Source: Phoronis australis (lineage: Eukaryota > Phoronida > Phoronidae). Taken from it: 64,000 nt of DNA. Shown here one piece after another: positions 22,614 through 35,500 of the stretch; the stretch's first letter is position 1, and each line of letters begins with the position of its first letter. The stretch covers positions 437,707-501,706 of the forward strand of contig NMRA01000150.1 of assembly GCA_002633005.1 (NCBI GenBank), written 5' to 3'. Both the position numbers and the translations under genes were made by a program. The notes beneath the pieces were generated by a model. It was not told the DNA's origin. It did no database searches and saw only the letters and a program-made list of their open reading frames with translations.

Positions 22614-23335
22614 TTACAAGAGCAACGCGGAGCGTTGACATGCGCATACGAATGCATCGCAAACGGTGTGCTTCTAGGGGTGTTTATTTAGAACATAAAA
22701 ATGGCCATTAGATGGTGCAAAATACTGTCGAATCCATCCAAGCTATTTACACCGTGGTATTGTCCGATCCGTCCGAAAGTCGTCGTCGTTTTCTTTTGTC
22801 AACTTGATATAAATACACCAGCAAAATTCAATAAAGATCCTGTAGAACGTTTAGGAGATACAGCCATTAGCACAAAAACAAACAAAACTCCCACTAAGAG
22901 GCGCCACAGTAGTCCTAGTCGGAAAATCGTCGTCAGCCGCCCTCTTCACAATAAGAAAGTATATGCCAATTTTCAAAATCATCCCTTGAGTGGTTTGGTT
23001 GATAGAAGGGCGGACGCCAAAAAACAGACTCGAAAACAATAAAAATGGCCACTAGGTGGCGCAAAGTTCCTCGACCGTCCGAAAACGGGAGCATGGCATC
23101 ATTGGCTGACAACTATGAAAATCTGTTGTGGATCTCCAAAGATAGACAGGTAAGCGTAAAAAACTAAAATTGCCACTAGGGGGCACATCGGTAGTCGGAG
23201 AGGTCCGAAATTCGTAGTCATCCGTCGTCAGCTTCATAAGAACACATCTCCAAATCTCATCAAGATCCTGTGAGGCCGGGTTTCCGGCGGAGATACAGCT
23301 GCGGACGCCGGACGCCCAGACAGAGATGACTGCAA
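22614..23335 (+). repeat. CTCF-motif repeat element, copy 1
   Basis: It starts ACAAGAGCAACGCGGAGCG and ends near GACAGAGATGACTGCAATAT, matching the copy at 59374-60175 throughout. Inside are four CCACTAG-type motifs at 22704, 22891, 23049 and 23173. Two of them (CCACTAGGTGGCGC and CCACTAGGGGGCAC) fit the CTCF core consensus. Intervals are 124-187 bases. Confidence 0.7.
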
Positions 23336-23595
23336 TATGGGACCATTTTCAAGTGTGACTTATCGCTCTTGCCATTATTTTTCGTATTAATCTATTTTAA
23401 ATTGGTGACCACTTGTTTACATCTTTAACAAATGGCGACGATACGTCCTTCAAAACTGCTCCCAAGCCTGACCTTACCCTTAAAATTAGAATTTTGAGAC
23501 TTCAAATTGGCCGCTGCCGCAACCCAACTGTTCAGTGCAACCTGGTAATTCTTGAAGTTTGGATATGAAAAATGGCCAAATTTACGACAGCTGTC

Positions 23596-23947
23596 TTAAA
23601 AGTATACTAAACCCTGTTTCGACGATTTCAACCAATCCCCGTTCTGTCACCTGCTAATGCATCATTGGTGTCAATTTCCAAGTTAAAGGCAGGAATCAAC
23701 AAAAAAATCGTACTCTCTATCCCGCAAATTAGATATTACGGTCCTTAGTGGGTGGTGTTTTCCCACAGTTGCCGTGTCACGCTGGACAGTTTAGCAAACT
23801 TTGAAAGGAGTTTTCACTCAAAAAACTTCCTCCAAACTTTTGAGGGTTGTCGAGGATTACAGATCATTTTTTTGTTTCAGAAAACTGGATGGGAAAGTCG
23901 TTTTAGTATCTGTTAATTGGCCAAGACCGGGTTTGGTATCCTTTTAA
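23596..23947 (+). mobile_element. TTAA-bounded MITE, copy 2
   Basis: It begins TTAAAAGTATACTAAACC and ends GGTTTGGTATCCTTTTAA. The interior matches copy 1 in reverse (for example CCTCCAAACTTTTGAGGGTT). Confidence 0.75.
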
Positions 23948-24184
23948 CGTTTCATTGGATGTTGCAAAAAACCTCGGGTTTGCAAAACGTGAATATACGC
24001 CGACCGGCGGGCGTATCTGCCGTGATGAAAACAGTCCTGAATGTATTACCGCGTGTGGCACGTCAGTCAGCTATACCAAAATCATAATACGGCTAGCCAG
24101 CTGACACAAGGTGTTTCACTAGCACCGGGTGCGTTTTTGATCCAAGTTTCTTGAACCTGCGAGTTGAGTAAAAAACTTATCGGT

Positions 24185-24345
24185 ATTTCAGGGTGTTCCA
24201 TCGAAATTGGAATCCCGGTGTAAAACAGATATCCCGGAGACGAAAGCAGACTCCCGCAACTTCAAAACTGCTGACCAGTTCGAACAACACAAATCCGACC
24301 TTTAAAACAGGAACCGCGGGGATCGGACAGGAAACCCGGAAAATT
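24185..24345 (+). repeat. Dispersed repeat family B, copy 1
   Basis: It shares GTGTAAAACAGATATCC and a following GC-rich block with the complement of 33856-34024 and 24915-25035. Confidence 0.55.
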
Positions 24346-24914
24346 TTTCAAGTCTGAGACGATGTCAGTAACCTCAGACTTTGAGTTAAGCCATTATCAA
24401 GTTCTTTCCACTTGTTTTCTGCATTTATTTGTTAAAAATTGTCAATAATAAAACTTAACTTCTTTCATATTTACTCTTTCATTTGATTTTTATCAGTGAA
24501 AACTCGTGCAACATGTCTATGGTCGAATTTCAACATAATCTATACTCTCAACACGTTGCTGACCAATTTTCAATCCTACAAAACCTGCTCCATGGTTCTT
24601 ATTTATGAAGGCGGCTGAAAAATCACGAATTGAATCCGGCAAATCTTCCATCACACTTGCACACAATGTTCACTCTGTCGTATACACTGTACACATTCTC
24701 GAGTAAAACAGGTTCTTAAAAAGAAGCAAAGAAGCAACACCCTTTTTCCTTAAAGATTGATCATAAGTTGTCTAAAATTCTCATGTAATGAAATATCAAA
24801 AGTAAGAAGATTTTTTTCTTTCATAATGTGAAATTGACACATGTCGTATGAACACAACGCACTTAGCTACTTAGGTACTATTTTCTTGAGATAAATAATG
24901 TTTGAAAGAAAGTA

Positions 24915-25035
24915 CTGGAGTGGTGTTTCGGTCTCCGTGTGTTCTGTTCTATCCCCGGGGTTCGTGTTTTTCGGACGGGTCAGCTAAAGGTGCGGGCGTT
25001 TGTTTCACACCAGGGTTTTAATTTAGATGGAAAAC
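24915..25035 (-). repeat. Dispersed repeat family B, copy 2
   Basis: It contains GTGGTGTTTCGGTC, GGTTCGTGTTTT and TTTCACACCAG, shared with 33856-34024. Confidence 0.6.
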
Positions 25036-26380
25036 TTAGTTGTATTTTCTGCAGTCACAAATTCCTTGCATCGTCGTGAGTGTCATTGATTTATGCCTGA
25101 CTGTCATTGTCGTCGAAGCCATATTAATATTAATTAGCTCGCATTTATTAGGCAAAGTTGTTGCTTTAAGAATACTTCCACCGAACCTAGCTGAGTAATG
25201 TTTTTCCAGGCAGGACAAAAAACCAAGCGTGTCCTACACAACATATTTGCTTCACCGCAGTTGTACGTTAGACGCGCTACATGTAGGGGCTTGTATAACG
25301 GATGATTGAGATTTTCCCAATTTCAGCGTGCACCTAACTTCAGTGAATTAAGCATCATACAAGGTTACCTAATCATCAAATATCATCTATGAATCAATTG
25401 ATTTTCGTAAAATGAATACACTCGTAAATCTGCAAGCAACACTTTCCGTGTTTATCAAAACAGAACATTATAAGCAATTCCCGAAGGTATGCACGCAGGT
25501 TCTTGACGGACAACCGAGGGAACATGGGAGACGGGGCATCCCACGGCGTTTGGGGTTCCGCCACGAAAATTTCCGAATTCATTTGCATTAACGTGTATTT
25601 CAGTTCATTTCAGAGCTGGCTATTATGGTTTATGATTTAGACTCGAGCTCCAAAAATCGCTGAAACATTTGTTTTCTAATTGGCATAATGTACAGTACTT
25701 TGAATGCCGTAATCCGTTAGAGATGTACACTGTACAGTACATCCCTCACTTTTCGGCGTATCAAAGACTTCACGGCGTCATCACACTTCGATGTGAGCTG
25801 ATAGCTATTCATGGGCTTGGCCCAAGGTGTATTAGACGAGGTAATTGCGGTCGTAACCAACGCCCTTGTTTAGCGTAATACTTTCGAAGGAAACAAACGA
25901 CCAATATGTAAGGCAAATGACCAAAATGTTTTTTAAAGCTGAAAAGTAAATGTTACTGTAGCTCTTTTCGAATTCTTAATATCGGTATATTATAAAATAA
26001 ATTATAGCATATACGTTTTCTCCACCACTGGCAGCGCGGCTGAGCCACACGCATTAATTAACTTTATGAAAGGACGGGTCTGTCTGCTTATATGGTTGCG
26101 GTGGTAAACGGCAAATGTTAGCGTACGAGTTGCGTCGTGTTTCACGTGCTCATCACTTGGACAGGAGACCATATGCTAATACTACCGTTCGCCAACGTGA
26201 TATCATCTTATGACGTAGTCAGTATACAGGTGATACAGGGTATGTGTTACCCGACAAAAAGGAACTAGTGTATAATTGTGTTATGAAGTTATTTGAAATC
26301 ATTAAAAATTAGGCGTCTTCCCATAATTGATGTTGAACGACTCTTCTGGTGATAAAAGTACATACAGATTGAAACAAAAG

Positions 26381-26386
26381 TTTATT
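26381..26386 (-). promoter_or_regulatory. Polyadenylation signal of the EGF-MAM gene
   Basis: AATAAA on the minus strand, about 45 bases beyond the stop codon at 26431. A second AATAAA lies at 26400-26405. Confidence 0.5.
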
Positions 26387-26430
26387 GTTATGGTAACCCT
26401 TTATTCTCCCGAATTGTGTTTCCAATGAAT

Positions 26431-26529
26431 TCACGCCACATTCTCCTGACAAGCACCTGCAGTGAAGACCAAGTCGTCCAGGTGCACCGTTCCTTCATTA
26501 TTATCCACGCGGTCTTCAGTTACTTGAAG
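26431..26529 (-). CDS. EGF-MAM gene exon 11: MAM end and stop
   Basis: It reads [20 protein letters not shown], then [12 protein letters not shown] and TGA. LDDLVF-x-GAC is the usual end of a MAM domain. Confidence 0.88.
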   Translation of the reverse strand, partial: LQVTEDRVDNNEGTVHLDDLVFTAGACQENVA

Positions 26530-29500
26530 CTACAAATGAATAGTATAGTAGAGTAACTAACGTTGGTGCGAGAAACAAGGCTGTGCATTGACTTACCGAC
26601 CACACATTGTAAATATTGGACAATAGTACGAGTACGAAGAGGTGAAGGTTTATTTCTCATTGTCAATCAATTGGATGGTATTATTGTTGAATGATTTCAT
26701 TTGTAACCTATTTCTCTACTAGCCATTACCCTGTGGTTTACGGGGAGTAGGCAGAGGCGTCAAGAGAAAGAGTGAGCCCGGGGCAACACGACACTGGGTT
26801 CCTGATCCAATATCCAACACGACACTGGGCTCCTGATCCAATACCCAACACGACACTGGGCTCCTGATCCAATAACCAACACGACACTGGGTTCCTGATC
26901 CAATAACGAACGCGACACTGGGCTCCTGATCCAATACCCAACACGACGACTCCTGATCCAATACCCAACACCACACTGGGCTCCTGGTCCAACACCCAAC
27001 AATAACTTACCGCACATGCATCCCCCGTTTAAGGTGTTATTCAAGCCGTACAACTAAAAATGACTTACTAAAAACATGCAATTATTTTTGTTTAATTCTT
27101 CATTTTCATAAAAACTTGATTCACTATTCGTGTTCTGCATAGTCCTACTACGCATTATGTGTAGCTTTGTAGGCTTTCGCAGCACCAAATAGTTCAGCGA
27201 TTGGGAAAAAATCCAATTTCCTTGAATGAGTGGATTCCGCAGTTCCTAAATGAGCCAGCCAATTCTAGCACGTGGTGGAACGGAGACCATTCTTCGCTCT
27301 TGCGATAACACTGAATGAGCGATCTCCTTGAGCAACTGGCGCAGGCAGGCAACAGAAAAATTCTCAGAGAAATGCAAAGGTTTAGGAACAGTGTTTCAAG
27401 TTTTAGTTCTTACAAAGCTGAAGCAGAAACAAAAGTGCATCTCTGAGATTGGCTGCATGTACCGTCATCAAGTGGTGAAGATACTGGAATACATCAACGC
27501 TATACAAGCAGCAGAGTCGTTGAACATGTTCTCGTAGATGCTTCAAATCTAGGCTTGGGTATCTCCACGACACACCAAATATCCTCTCTAACTGCTAAAC
27601 TGACTGACAACGTGTAGCTAAACTCGCTATGACAGCGTCCATAATGCAAATGAAGACTTGTCTTGTGAATTTATCCTCTACAGTAATGNCCCAACAATAA
27701 CTTCCCGCACATGCATCCCCCATTTAAGGTGTTATTCAAGCCGTACAACTAAAAATGACTTACTAAAAACATGCAATTATTTTTTGTTTAATTCTTCATT
27801 TTCATAAAAACTTGATTCACTATTCGTGTTCTGCATAGTCCTACTACGCATTATGTGTAGCTTTGTAGGCTTTCGCACCAAAAAGTTCAGCGATTGGGAT
27901 AAAATCCAATTTCCTTGAATGAGTGGATTCCGCAGTTCCTAAATGAGCCAGCCAATTCTAGCACGTGGTGGAACGGAGAACATTCTTCGCTCTTGCGATA
28001 ACACTGAATGAGCGATCTCCCTGAGCAACTGGCGCAGGCAGGCAACAGAAAAATTCTCAGAGAAATGCAAAGGTTTAGGAACAGTGTTTCAAGTTTTAGT
28101 TCTTACAAAGCTGAAGCAGAAACAAAGGTGCATCTCTGAGATTGGCTGCATGTACCGTCATCAAGTGGTGAAGATACTGGAATACATCAACGCTATACAA
28201 GCAGCAGAGTCGTTGAACATGTTCTCGTAGATGCTTCAAATCTAGGCTTGGGTATCTCCACGACACACCAAATATCCTCTCTAACTGCTAAACTGACTGA
28301 CAACGTGTAGCTAAACTCGCTATGACAGCGTCCATAATGCAAATGAAGACTTGTCTTGTGAATTTATCCTCTACAGTAATGACCTTCTTTGTCTCGTTGG
28401 CATAAACGTTCTCGTTTGCTTCTTTTCTCACAGTACTAAGTCTGCTCTCAGCTTCAATGCCCCCATTTGTCTCTCAAGTCATTGAAATTGTTAAGTATAG
28501 ACCGTTTATGTTTACTACTTTACTGTCTAAGGTGGTATCTCTTGTTTGTAGCACTTTGTTGCTCATGGCAATTGTTGAAGGAACCTTTAGGCATGAAGCG
28601 GTCTTGGTCATTCACTCACCATTTGATCAAATATAGGTCTGGCCTTGTTCCTGTAGACAAATTCAGCTTGATGACGTCCTCAATGTCTCTCTTCAAGGAG
28701 GGGAAAGGTACAGCAAACGGTCTCAAGCTGTCCACTGTCGCTGACCAACTTGTGTCTAACATGTTGCGGATAGCTATAGGCCTACTAACGTGGTGTGATG
28801 GAACTGAACAGTTCCCTAACAGTTCAAAAAGGCAATAGCCTGTGAGAAACTTTCAGCATCATGGCTTCCACACAGGTTAAGACTATGACAAGCACAGTGT
28901 GAGAATGTGACCACAAAAGACTTCTTCTACATGTTCTTCCATGGTGATCCACTTCAAGTAACACATTTTGTGATTAGCACTCCATGGATTATTCTAAAAT
29001 CCCTTCGACCCCCACACGCCACGACCTCCTCGACCCACGATTCCCTCGACCCACGGCCCCCTCGACCCACAAATCCCACGATCCACTACCCCCCTCGACC
29101 CACGACCTGTGGCAATAGATGTATCTTTGCGCTTTTTACACATTTCATCATCATATTACATCGCAAGACTTACCTACACGCAAATATGCTCTGACTCAAG
29201 TCTGGAGTTAAGAACAGAGCACAGGCGCTCGAATTTCCCGATGACTCATAACCATATGAGATGAGATATGTGTCTCGAAATATCGCTTTTTAAAATATGT
29301 TACCTTCTGATGTCGTTTGGATTTTTGTTGCACTTGCGATGTAAAGACAAGATCTTTATTTAGAGAGTTGGAAAGAACTGAGATTAAACTAGTAAAAACA
29401 GATCAAAGTCGTGTTTTTAATGAAATATAATTAAGCTATCTGCATTTTCACTCGAAATTTGCTCGTCCTGCAAAGAACAACGCCATGTTGGTTATTTGAG

Positions 29501-32500
29501 CCCGTCAGATTACACGTTTTACCCCCCCTTCCGTCCATCTGGTGGTCATAATTCCTCCTATCCCGCGATCGCCACATGTTTCGGGCCACCACTCCGGTCC
29601 ACACCAAGAATTCCTAGTTTTCCTAGTTTCGCCACAACTTTTGAGGCGCGGTTATGGCTACTAGGGGACCCCTAATTAGTATGGGGACCATGAACTGTAA
29701 CCCGGCACTGTTTTGCTCAGCATATCCACCCACACATTTCTGTGACATTACTATGGTTTTGTTGTATGTTGGTTTCAAATGGTCGCATGTGACCCTGGCA
29801 CCCTTAGCTAACATACCTGGATACATGTACGTCTCTGGGTACATACCTGCGCTTCCTCGTCAGCATGAATAGTTATGAAGTACTGTCGCCATGTCTTGGT
29901 GTATTCCTCGGTGTCAAACACCAAAATCGGATCATTCGACATGACGTACACACTCAAACTTCTATAGCCTTTTACAACGTCCATGAATATTCTGAATTTG
30001 AAACAGTATGTACCCGCTGTAAGAGATGACGTACACAGGTTGAGTGAGGTGTTGTACCACATCCGCCAGCCAGTGACACCGCCCTGGAAATCTCGAATTT
30101 TTACTTGAGTTTGTAGCTATAATCTCGGAGTCAGAAAGTGCGAATTGGACTATAAATGCCAATGAATAAACCATAATATAATCGAGCAAATAGACCCTTA
30201 CATTGAGTTGGCACAAAAGTAGAACGAAAAATATCAAAAGTATTTTCGAGTTCGATTTACTGTTCCATTTCGAGTACAAAGATCAGACCCTGGCTCCCTG
30301 GTTATTGCATTTAGTAAGGTTTTTGAGGGCAAATCATTCCTTCCACTAAATTGAGCGTAAAGTGACACATGTGCTTTAAATGACGAGTAGAATTAACTTG
30401 CCGTGCATTCGAAACTGGCCGCCGGCGCCTATGGACTTGAGCGTATGCCATATAGTTTGCACTGCTTATGCAATCCACTTTGGCGAATGCCGACTCGACA
30501 AGTGCGGCCTGAGATTGTCACAAGAGGGCAATTTCAGCCCGGCTGCCCTCACTCGCTTGAAGTGACTTCAAATTTTAGTTCCTCAACTCGTCAAACGTGA
30601 GTTGAAAATTAAAATTGATGGCCACTTTCTATATTTTGTTGAAATTTTTAATTTCTTCACGGAATGATGTCACAAGGCTGCGATGAGTAATGACATTGTG
30701 TATAATTTAATCAGAATTGGAGAAAATCTGATTTATTAATTACTATATTCTCGAAGCTTAAATCCTCCACACCATGGCCATAAATGCTTGAACGCTGTTA
30801 CGAACAATTTTGGTATGATATATTTTAAGTACTTTTAATCAACAAATAAACGCAAACATTAAAAATATTAAATTTTGGAGTGACGTCATCAGTGGACCCT
30901 GTCTCCGATGTTGTTGTTCCACACCAGAGCCGTAGTGATCTCGAAAACTTAGTATTATCATAGACTATGGTATTATGAAAAGTTGCACGTGCGGTGGATG
31001 CAGTAGTAGTAGTCTGCATGGGCGGCGCACCATAGGGGCCTGGGGGACTATAACCCCCCACTTTTTCAGTGCTGCGCCGCACATGGTCTATGGGCGGTGC
31101 ACCACAGGGGGGCTGAGGGGGCTTTAGCCCCCCACTTTTTTCAGTACTCCACCGCCCATGATCTGTCAGACACTATTTTAGTTTTTGAGTTTCAAAAAGA
31201 CCCTAACTTCGCCCAGAAATGGCACAGGCCACGAGTATGGCAGCACACGGTGAAGCAAGCGATCAGTTCAAGGCCAACGCTGTGTTCGGGCCAGCCTGAA
31301 GCCTAGTGCTTGAAGATTTCTCCAACGTGAAACTGCATTTGATAGAGAAAAGTCACATGAATTCAATATCAAATAATGACTGAGATAATGAATGTTCAAG
31401 ATTTTGTGGAAATGCATGCTATCCATGCATTCGCCGATGCGTGCTATCCATACACAAGCCAATGCGTGCTATCCATACATACGCCAATGGGTGTCAGTTG
31501 TTTACCGATTGAGCAGAGTCAGAAGGTCAAGGTCGAAAACGATGTCATAGTGATGAATCGGCAACGATAGTAAAAATTTTCAAAGCCTGTCACGTTCCGA
31601 TTTTACCGGTTATCAAGAGGGTTCAGTGACGTAAAATTGCCCTCACCTTTCGTCAAAAAAAATAACACCTCTTCCCATGTCTAATGCACCAACAAGGCCG
31701 TTATTATTTAAAGGGAGTAACAAATTATCCCGCTCAAATCAAGATCTGTGTGATGTCATTGGTTCAAACGAGGCGATGACAGGACAGAAATTAACAGGTT
31801 TACTGTAAGTCTGAACATAACATAAAGGGATGAATACAAGAGACAATGTTTACTGTTAAGTGGCAGTGTTTACTGCATATCTGAACTTAACATAAGGGTT
31901 AAAAAAACAGTGACATTGTTTACTATACGCCTGAAAATAAAACAAAGGTTTGAATGCCAGTGAAAGTGTTTACTTAAATCTGAACATAACATCATAAGGG
32001 TTGAATAAGAGTGACAGTGTTTAAGACGTCTTGAATACTAATGAATCACTGTTATGGACTTGGATTACAAGTAATTCTGTCAACATGAAGTTTTGTTTAA
32101 AGTCTGTGCCTTGAATAGGTGACTGCATGCCAGCTACATTGATGACCTTTTAATACTTTTGTGTAAATGGTTTCTTTTATCTGATGTCTCGTTGTGGTAT
32201 TTTAATTAATTGATAAAGTTTGCCAACACCTAGTTCAGCTGAGTCGGGTCATACCTTTAAACTTGTGTGAGGTCAAGATGGCTTCGCCTGCGTTCTGAGA
32301 TTTGTTGTTGCCGCTGAAGACGGTGCATCCGTGTGATTTCTGTAAAAAATGTCCAGTTCGATCAGCAGTGTTGGATAACATGTCCCCTAAAAAGGGGCAG
32401 AAAGTTTCAAATGCGTTGGGTTCTTGCCATACGCCGCGACGAAGGAAAATATGTCCGTGTAAAATTCATAACTGTTTTCGAATCATAATTTGTCGCATCT

Positions 32501-35500
32501 CGGAGTGGATGCCGCCATAGCAACGAGGACCGGAGAATCTTCGGCCAGCCAGACTGTGTTTTCATGACTATGGGTTGAAGCGCGATGCATTTTTCTTTAC
32601 AAAAAGGACAGGGCCCTCAATTCCTCAATTTTGGGGCCAAGTATGGGCCCTATTCCCCTCTTAAAAATATTGAAAAATCACGCGAAATTCCCGGCCACGA
32701 GGCCTAAGAATCCCATTTGTGATTGAAAATTTCTCTCCAACGGTTCAAATCACCTGTGACCACAGAGGTGACAATNTATTAGCCAGGATTTTGTCCCAGA
32801 AAATTGCGCTCCTGAGCTGCCAAATGGAATCTGGGAGAATTTTAGGGGGGGGCTGGGGCATAGCCCCTTGGCTCCCCTCTAAATCCGCCAATGTGTTCTG
32901 TCCAGTTAACTGAAATTGAGCTCTAAAACGAGGTTATGCTTTGGACGAAAGAATTAGGTGTTTTAATTTTAAAATTCAACTTGGTCGAGATTGATATTTA
33001 AAAAATATAACACATGAAATAGAAGTAATTATTAAAACCAAGAAAGCATAATTGATGGTCATATAATTTTTATTTTCGTCTGCGAGCCTAGTTTTTTATC
33101 GTAATCAAAATACATATTTAATAACATCAAGTATCCGCATTTCAGGTCAATGACAAATCAACTGTTAGTCCCGGTAGTGCCTACCTCACCAGGACCTAGG
33201 CTATGCTTGAAGCTAATAGGCCTACTCTTGGTCTACAAATTAAACCAGATGAGACTAATTGCACATGACAGCAAAATGCTATGAGCCACCACTGTCGAAT
33301 ATATCTTCAACTCGTCAACAATACGACCAGATCACCTGGTTCGTGTAGAAAGCATTTTTATCAAGAATTTAGTAGAAGAAACGTAACCCTGCATTCAGCA
33401 TGATACCTAATCCGTCACTACGATCGCCGCAATTTAGTCATGTTTACTTTTCATGTTTCGAACCTAGTTTTCCGGAAAAAACTATATCCTTTCGTCAGAC
33501 AACTCTTTGGTGCATTGACTTGTTCTATAACTGTATTTTTCTACGTCTCTGTGGTTAATTATTGACACATTTTTTAAGATTTGATATTCAGGTTGGACTC
33601 CAAAGACCGGCCATTTAACTCACGCAATGTAAATTTCCGCTTTGTTTATCGCAGTGAGCCTCGCTTTGGATGTTAATGTCCGCCGCGTGAATAGAGTCTA
33701 TGTATGATATCCATGCGACCTGTTTTGTTTTATCCAACAAAGACGCAACAAAGAAAAACGATAGTAGCGTCCCATAAGCGACAACCACGCGACGCGCTTA
33801 TACGCCCCGCCCATAGGTCTTACAAGTTAAAAAATAGCTTGCGACCTCACTGCATAAGTGGTGTTTCGGTCCCCGGGTGTCCAGTCCGATCCCTGGATTT
33901 CCTCTTTTAAATGTCGAGGTTCGTGTTTTAGGGCTGGTTAGCTGTTTTGAAGGTGCGGCATTGTGAGTCTGTTTCGGACTTCAGAATATCTGTTTTACAC
34001 CAGCGTTCCAAATTTGATGGAACACCTTGTGATAGCTAGCACATTGAGATTTCAGTACAATGGCGGATTCATAGCAACAAAAATATTCCTTTGAGTTAAC
34101 CCGTACATTACAGTCGTCTCTGCAGTAATGCACAAAAGTGCAACAAAACTGGTAACGACGAGCAGGGGCACGAATTGTTGACGACGAAGGAGGGGACGCG
34201 ACAGTTAAACGCAACGCCAGAACTCGCACTCCCTCATTCATCCATGACGGGGAACTGCATCGAAGCAACGTCATATTCCACTGTAGGCAATTACATCGCC
34301 CTGGATGCTGCAGGCATTCAGGGGCGGTAGTACATCCCCACAAAAAGTTACTCATTTCAAAATACAACAAATAAAATCAAATGAACCATGCATATAGGAA
34401 CATGGAGTGATAATTAACACATACCATGACTCTGGATACAATTAAGTCAGCAAAACCTGAGCGAATCGATGATTTGTCGCGGTTTGCTCGAGTTTCTCTT
34501 ACCGGGTGCCATTTTGAGGAAGTTACGTGAAATCACGCATGTTGACGAATAAAAAGTCCAAGGGAAACAAATCTTACAAATTTCAACTGATACCTTCTCA
34601 TGCTATTTTGCAAGTGTCACGCGCTAGTGTCATACGCTTCGCTCAGTCTCACGCCTCGCTGGTTCGCTGCGTGCCGCTAGGTGGGGCGGTAGCGGCGCCA
34701 GCACGCAGGTATCACTTAATTTTCCTCGGTAAATTTTTTTACACCGACGTTTCTGATTGGCTAGTCGAATTCTCAACAGGCAGCGCTTTACGCAAACAAA
34801 TTGGCATGGCTGATGGAATGAAGTCATGTAAATGTGGTCTGTTGTACAGACAAATCGGTGCTTAAAATTTATGTTCAGGAAATGTGAAGCCTGGAAATTG
34901 TGATTGTGACTTTTCGGAATGCATCTTTCTACTGTCGATGACTTTTGTTTATGATGGTGTACTGTATTGATACAGTATGAATAACACACCTGTTAAATCG
35001 GCCAGATATGTGTTTATTGTAAATGTATGTGCTTCAAGCACGCGGCTATCACTGTAGAAACGAAATAGTTGCTGCGACGCCACTGGCATGAAAAGGCTAA
35101 AAATCGTTCACAGTCCGTCATTTTTCACGGTGTTGTAAAGCTAAACAATGACTGCCGAGGTTACGTTGACCAATGCTAAAGCGCGTGCCACTGCGTGATA
35201 ACTGCTACCTGGTTGGGCTAAGCACGCAGGGAACCAGCGACAGTCTCGCGCTGGCTCTTTGCCTAACTCACGTGACTCAGTTGACCTACTTAAGGTTAGA
35301 TCACGCGCGTGGTGAAAAAGTTAACGGCAACCAAAAAAGTGGAGTTAGAACTCTTCACTAAAGTCACCTCAATTCTCACAACTAAGCTTCATCGAAGATA
35401 TGTGTAGAAGTAGAAAGGACCAATGAAGAAATTAAGCGCTTTTTTAAATGATAGTTTTAAGTGTAGAATGCATTTTTGACGAGGTGAAAACCCAAAACGG

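Larger units (their letters stand above)
18912..26380. other. Intergenic region between dispanin and the EGF-MAM gene
   Basis: No convincing gene. It holds transposon remnants, two strong hairpins (21133-21170 and 21615-21648), a LINE fragment, a CTCF-motif repeat and a MITE, each listed separately. Short open frames here show no family resemblance. Confidence 0.5.

Noticed and set aside
26719-27053. Three minus-strand frames with repeated VLDQEPSV or [10 protein letters not shown]
   Set aside because: Artefact of the 30-bp minisatellite; the frames overlap each other with shifted copies of the same text.
28467-28838. 123-codon plus-strand frame starting MSLKSLKLL
   Set aside because: It is antisense to the hAT-like relic, whose minus-strand reading fits a known family better.
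33981-34370. 129-codon minus-strand frame with many cysteines in the long EGF-MAM intron
   Set aside because: No matching splice sites in the phase needed and no resemblance to MAM or EGF; it overlaps dispersed repeat family B.
34527-34989. Overlapping plus- and minus-strand frames of over 110 codons
   Set aside because: They overlap antisense to each other in a GC-richer stretch, with no recognised motif.
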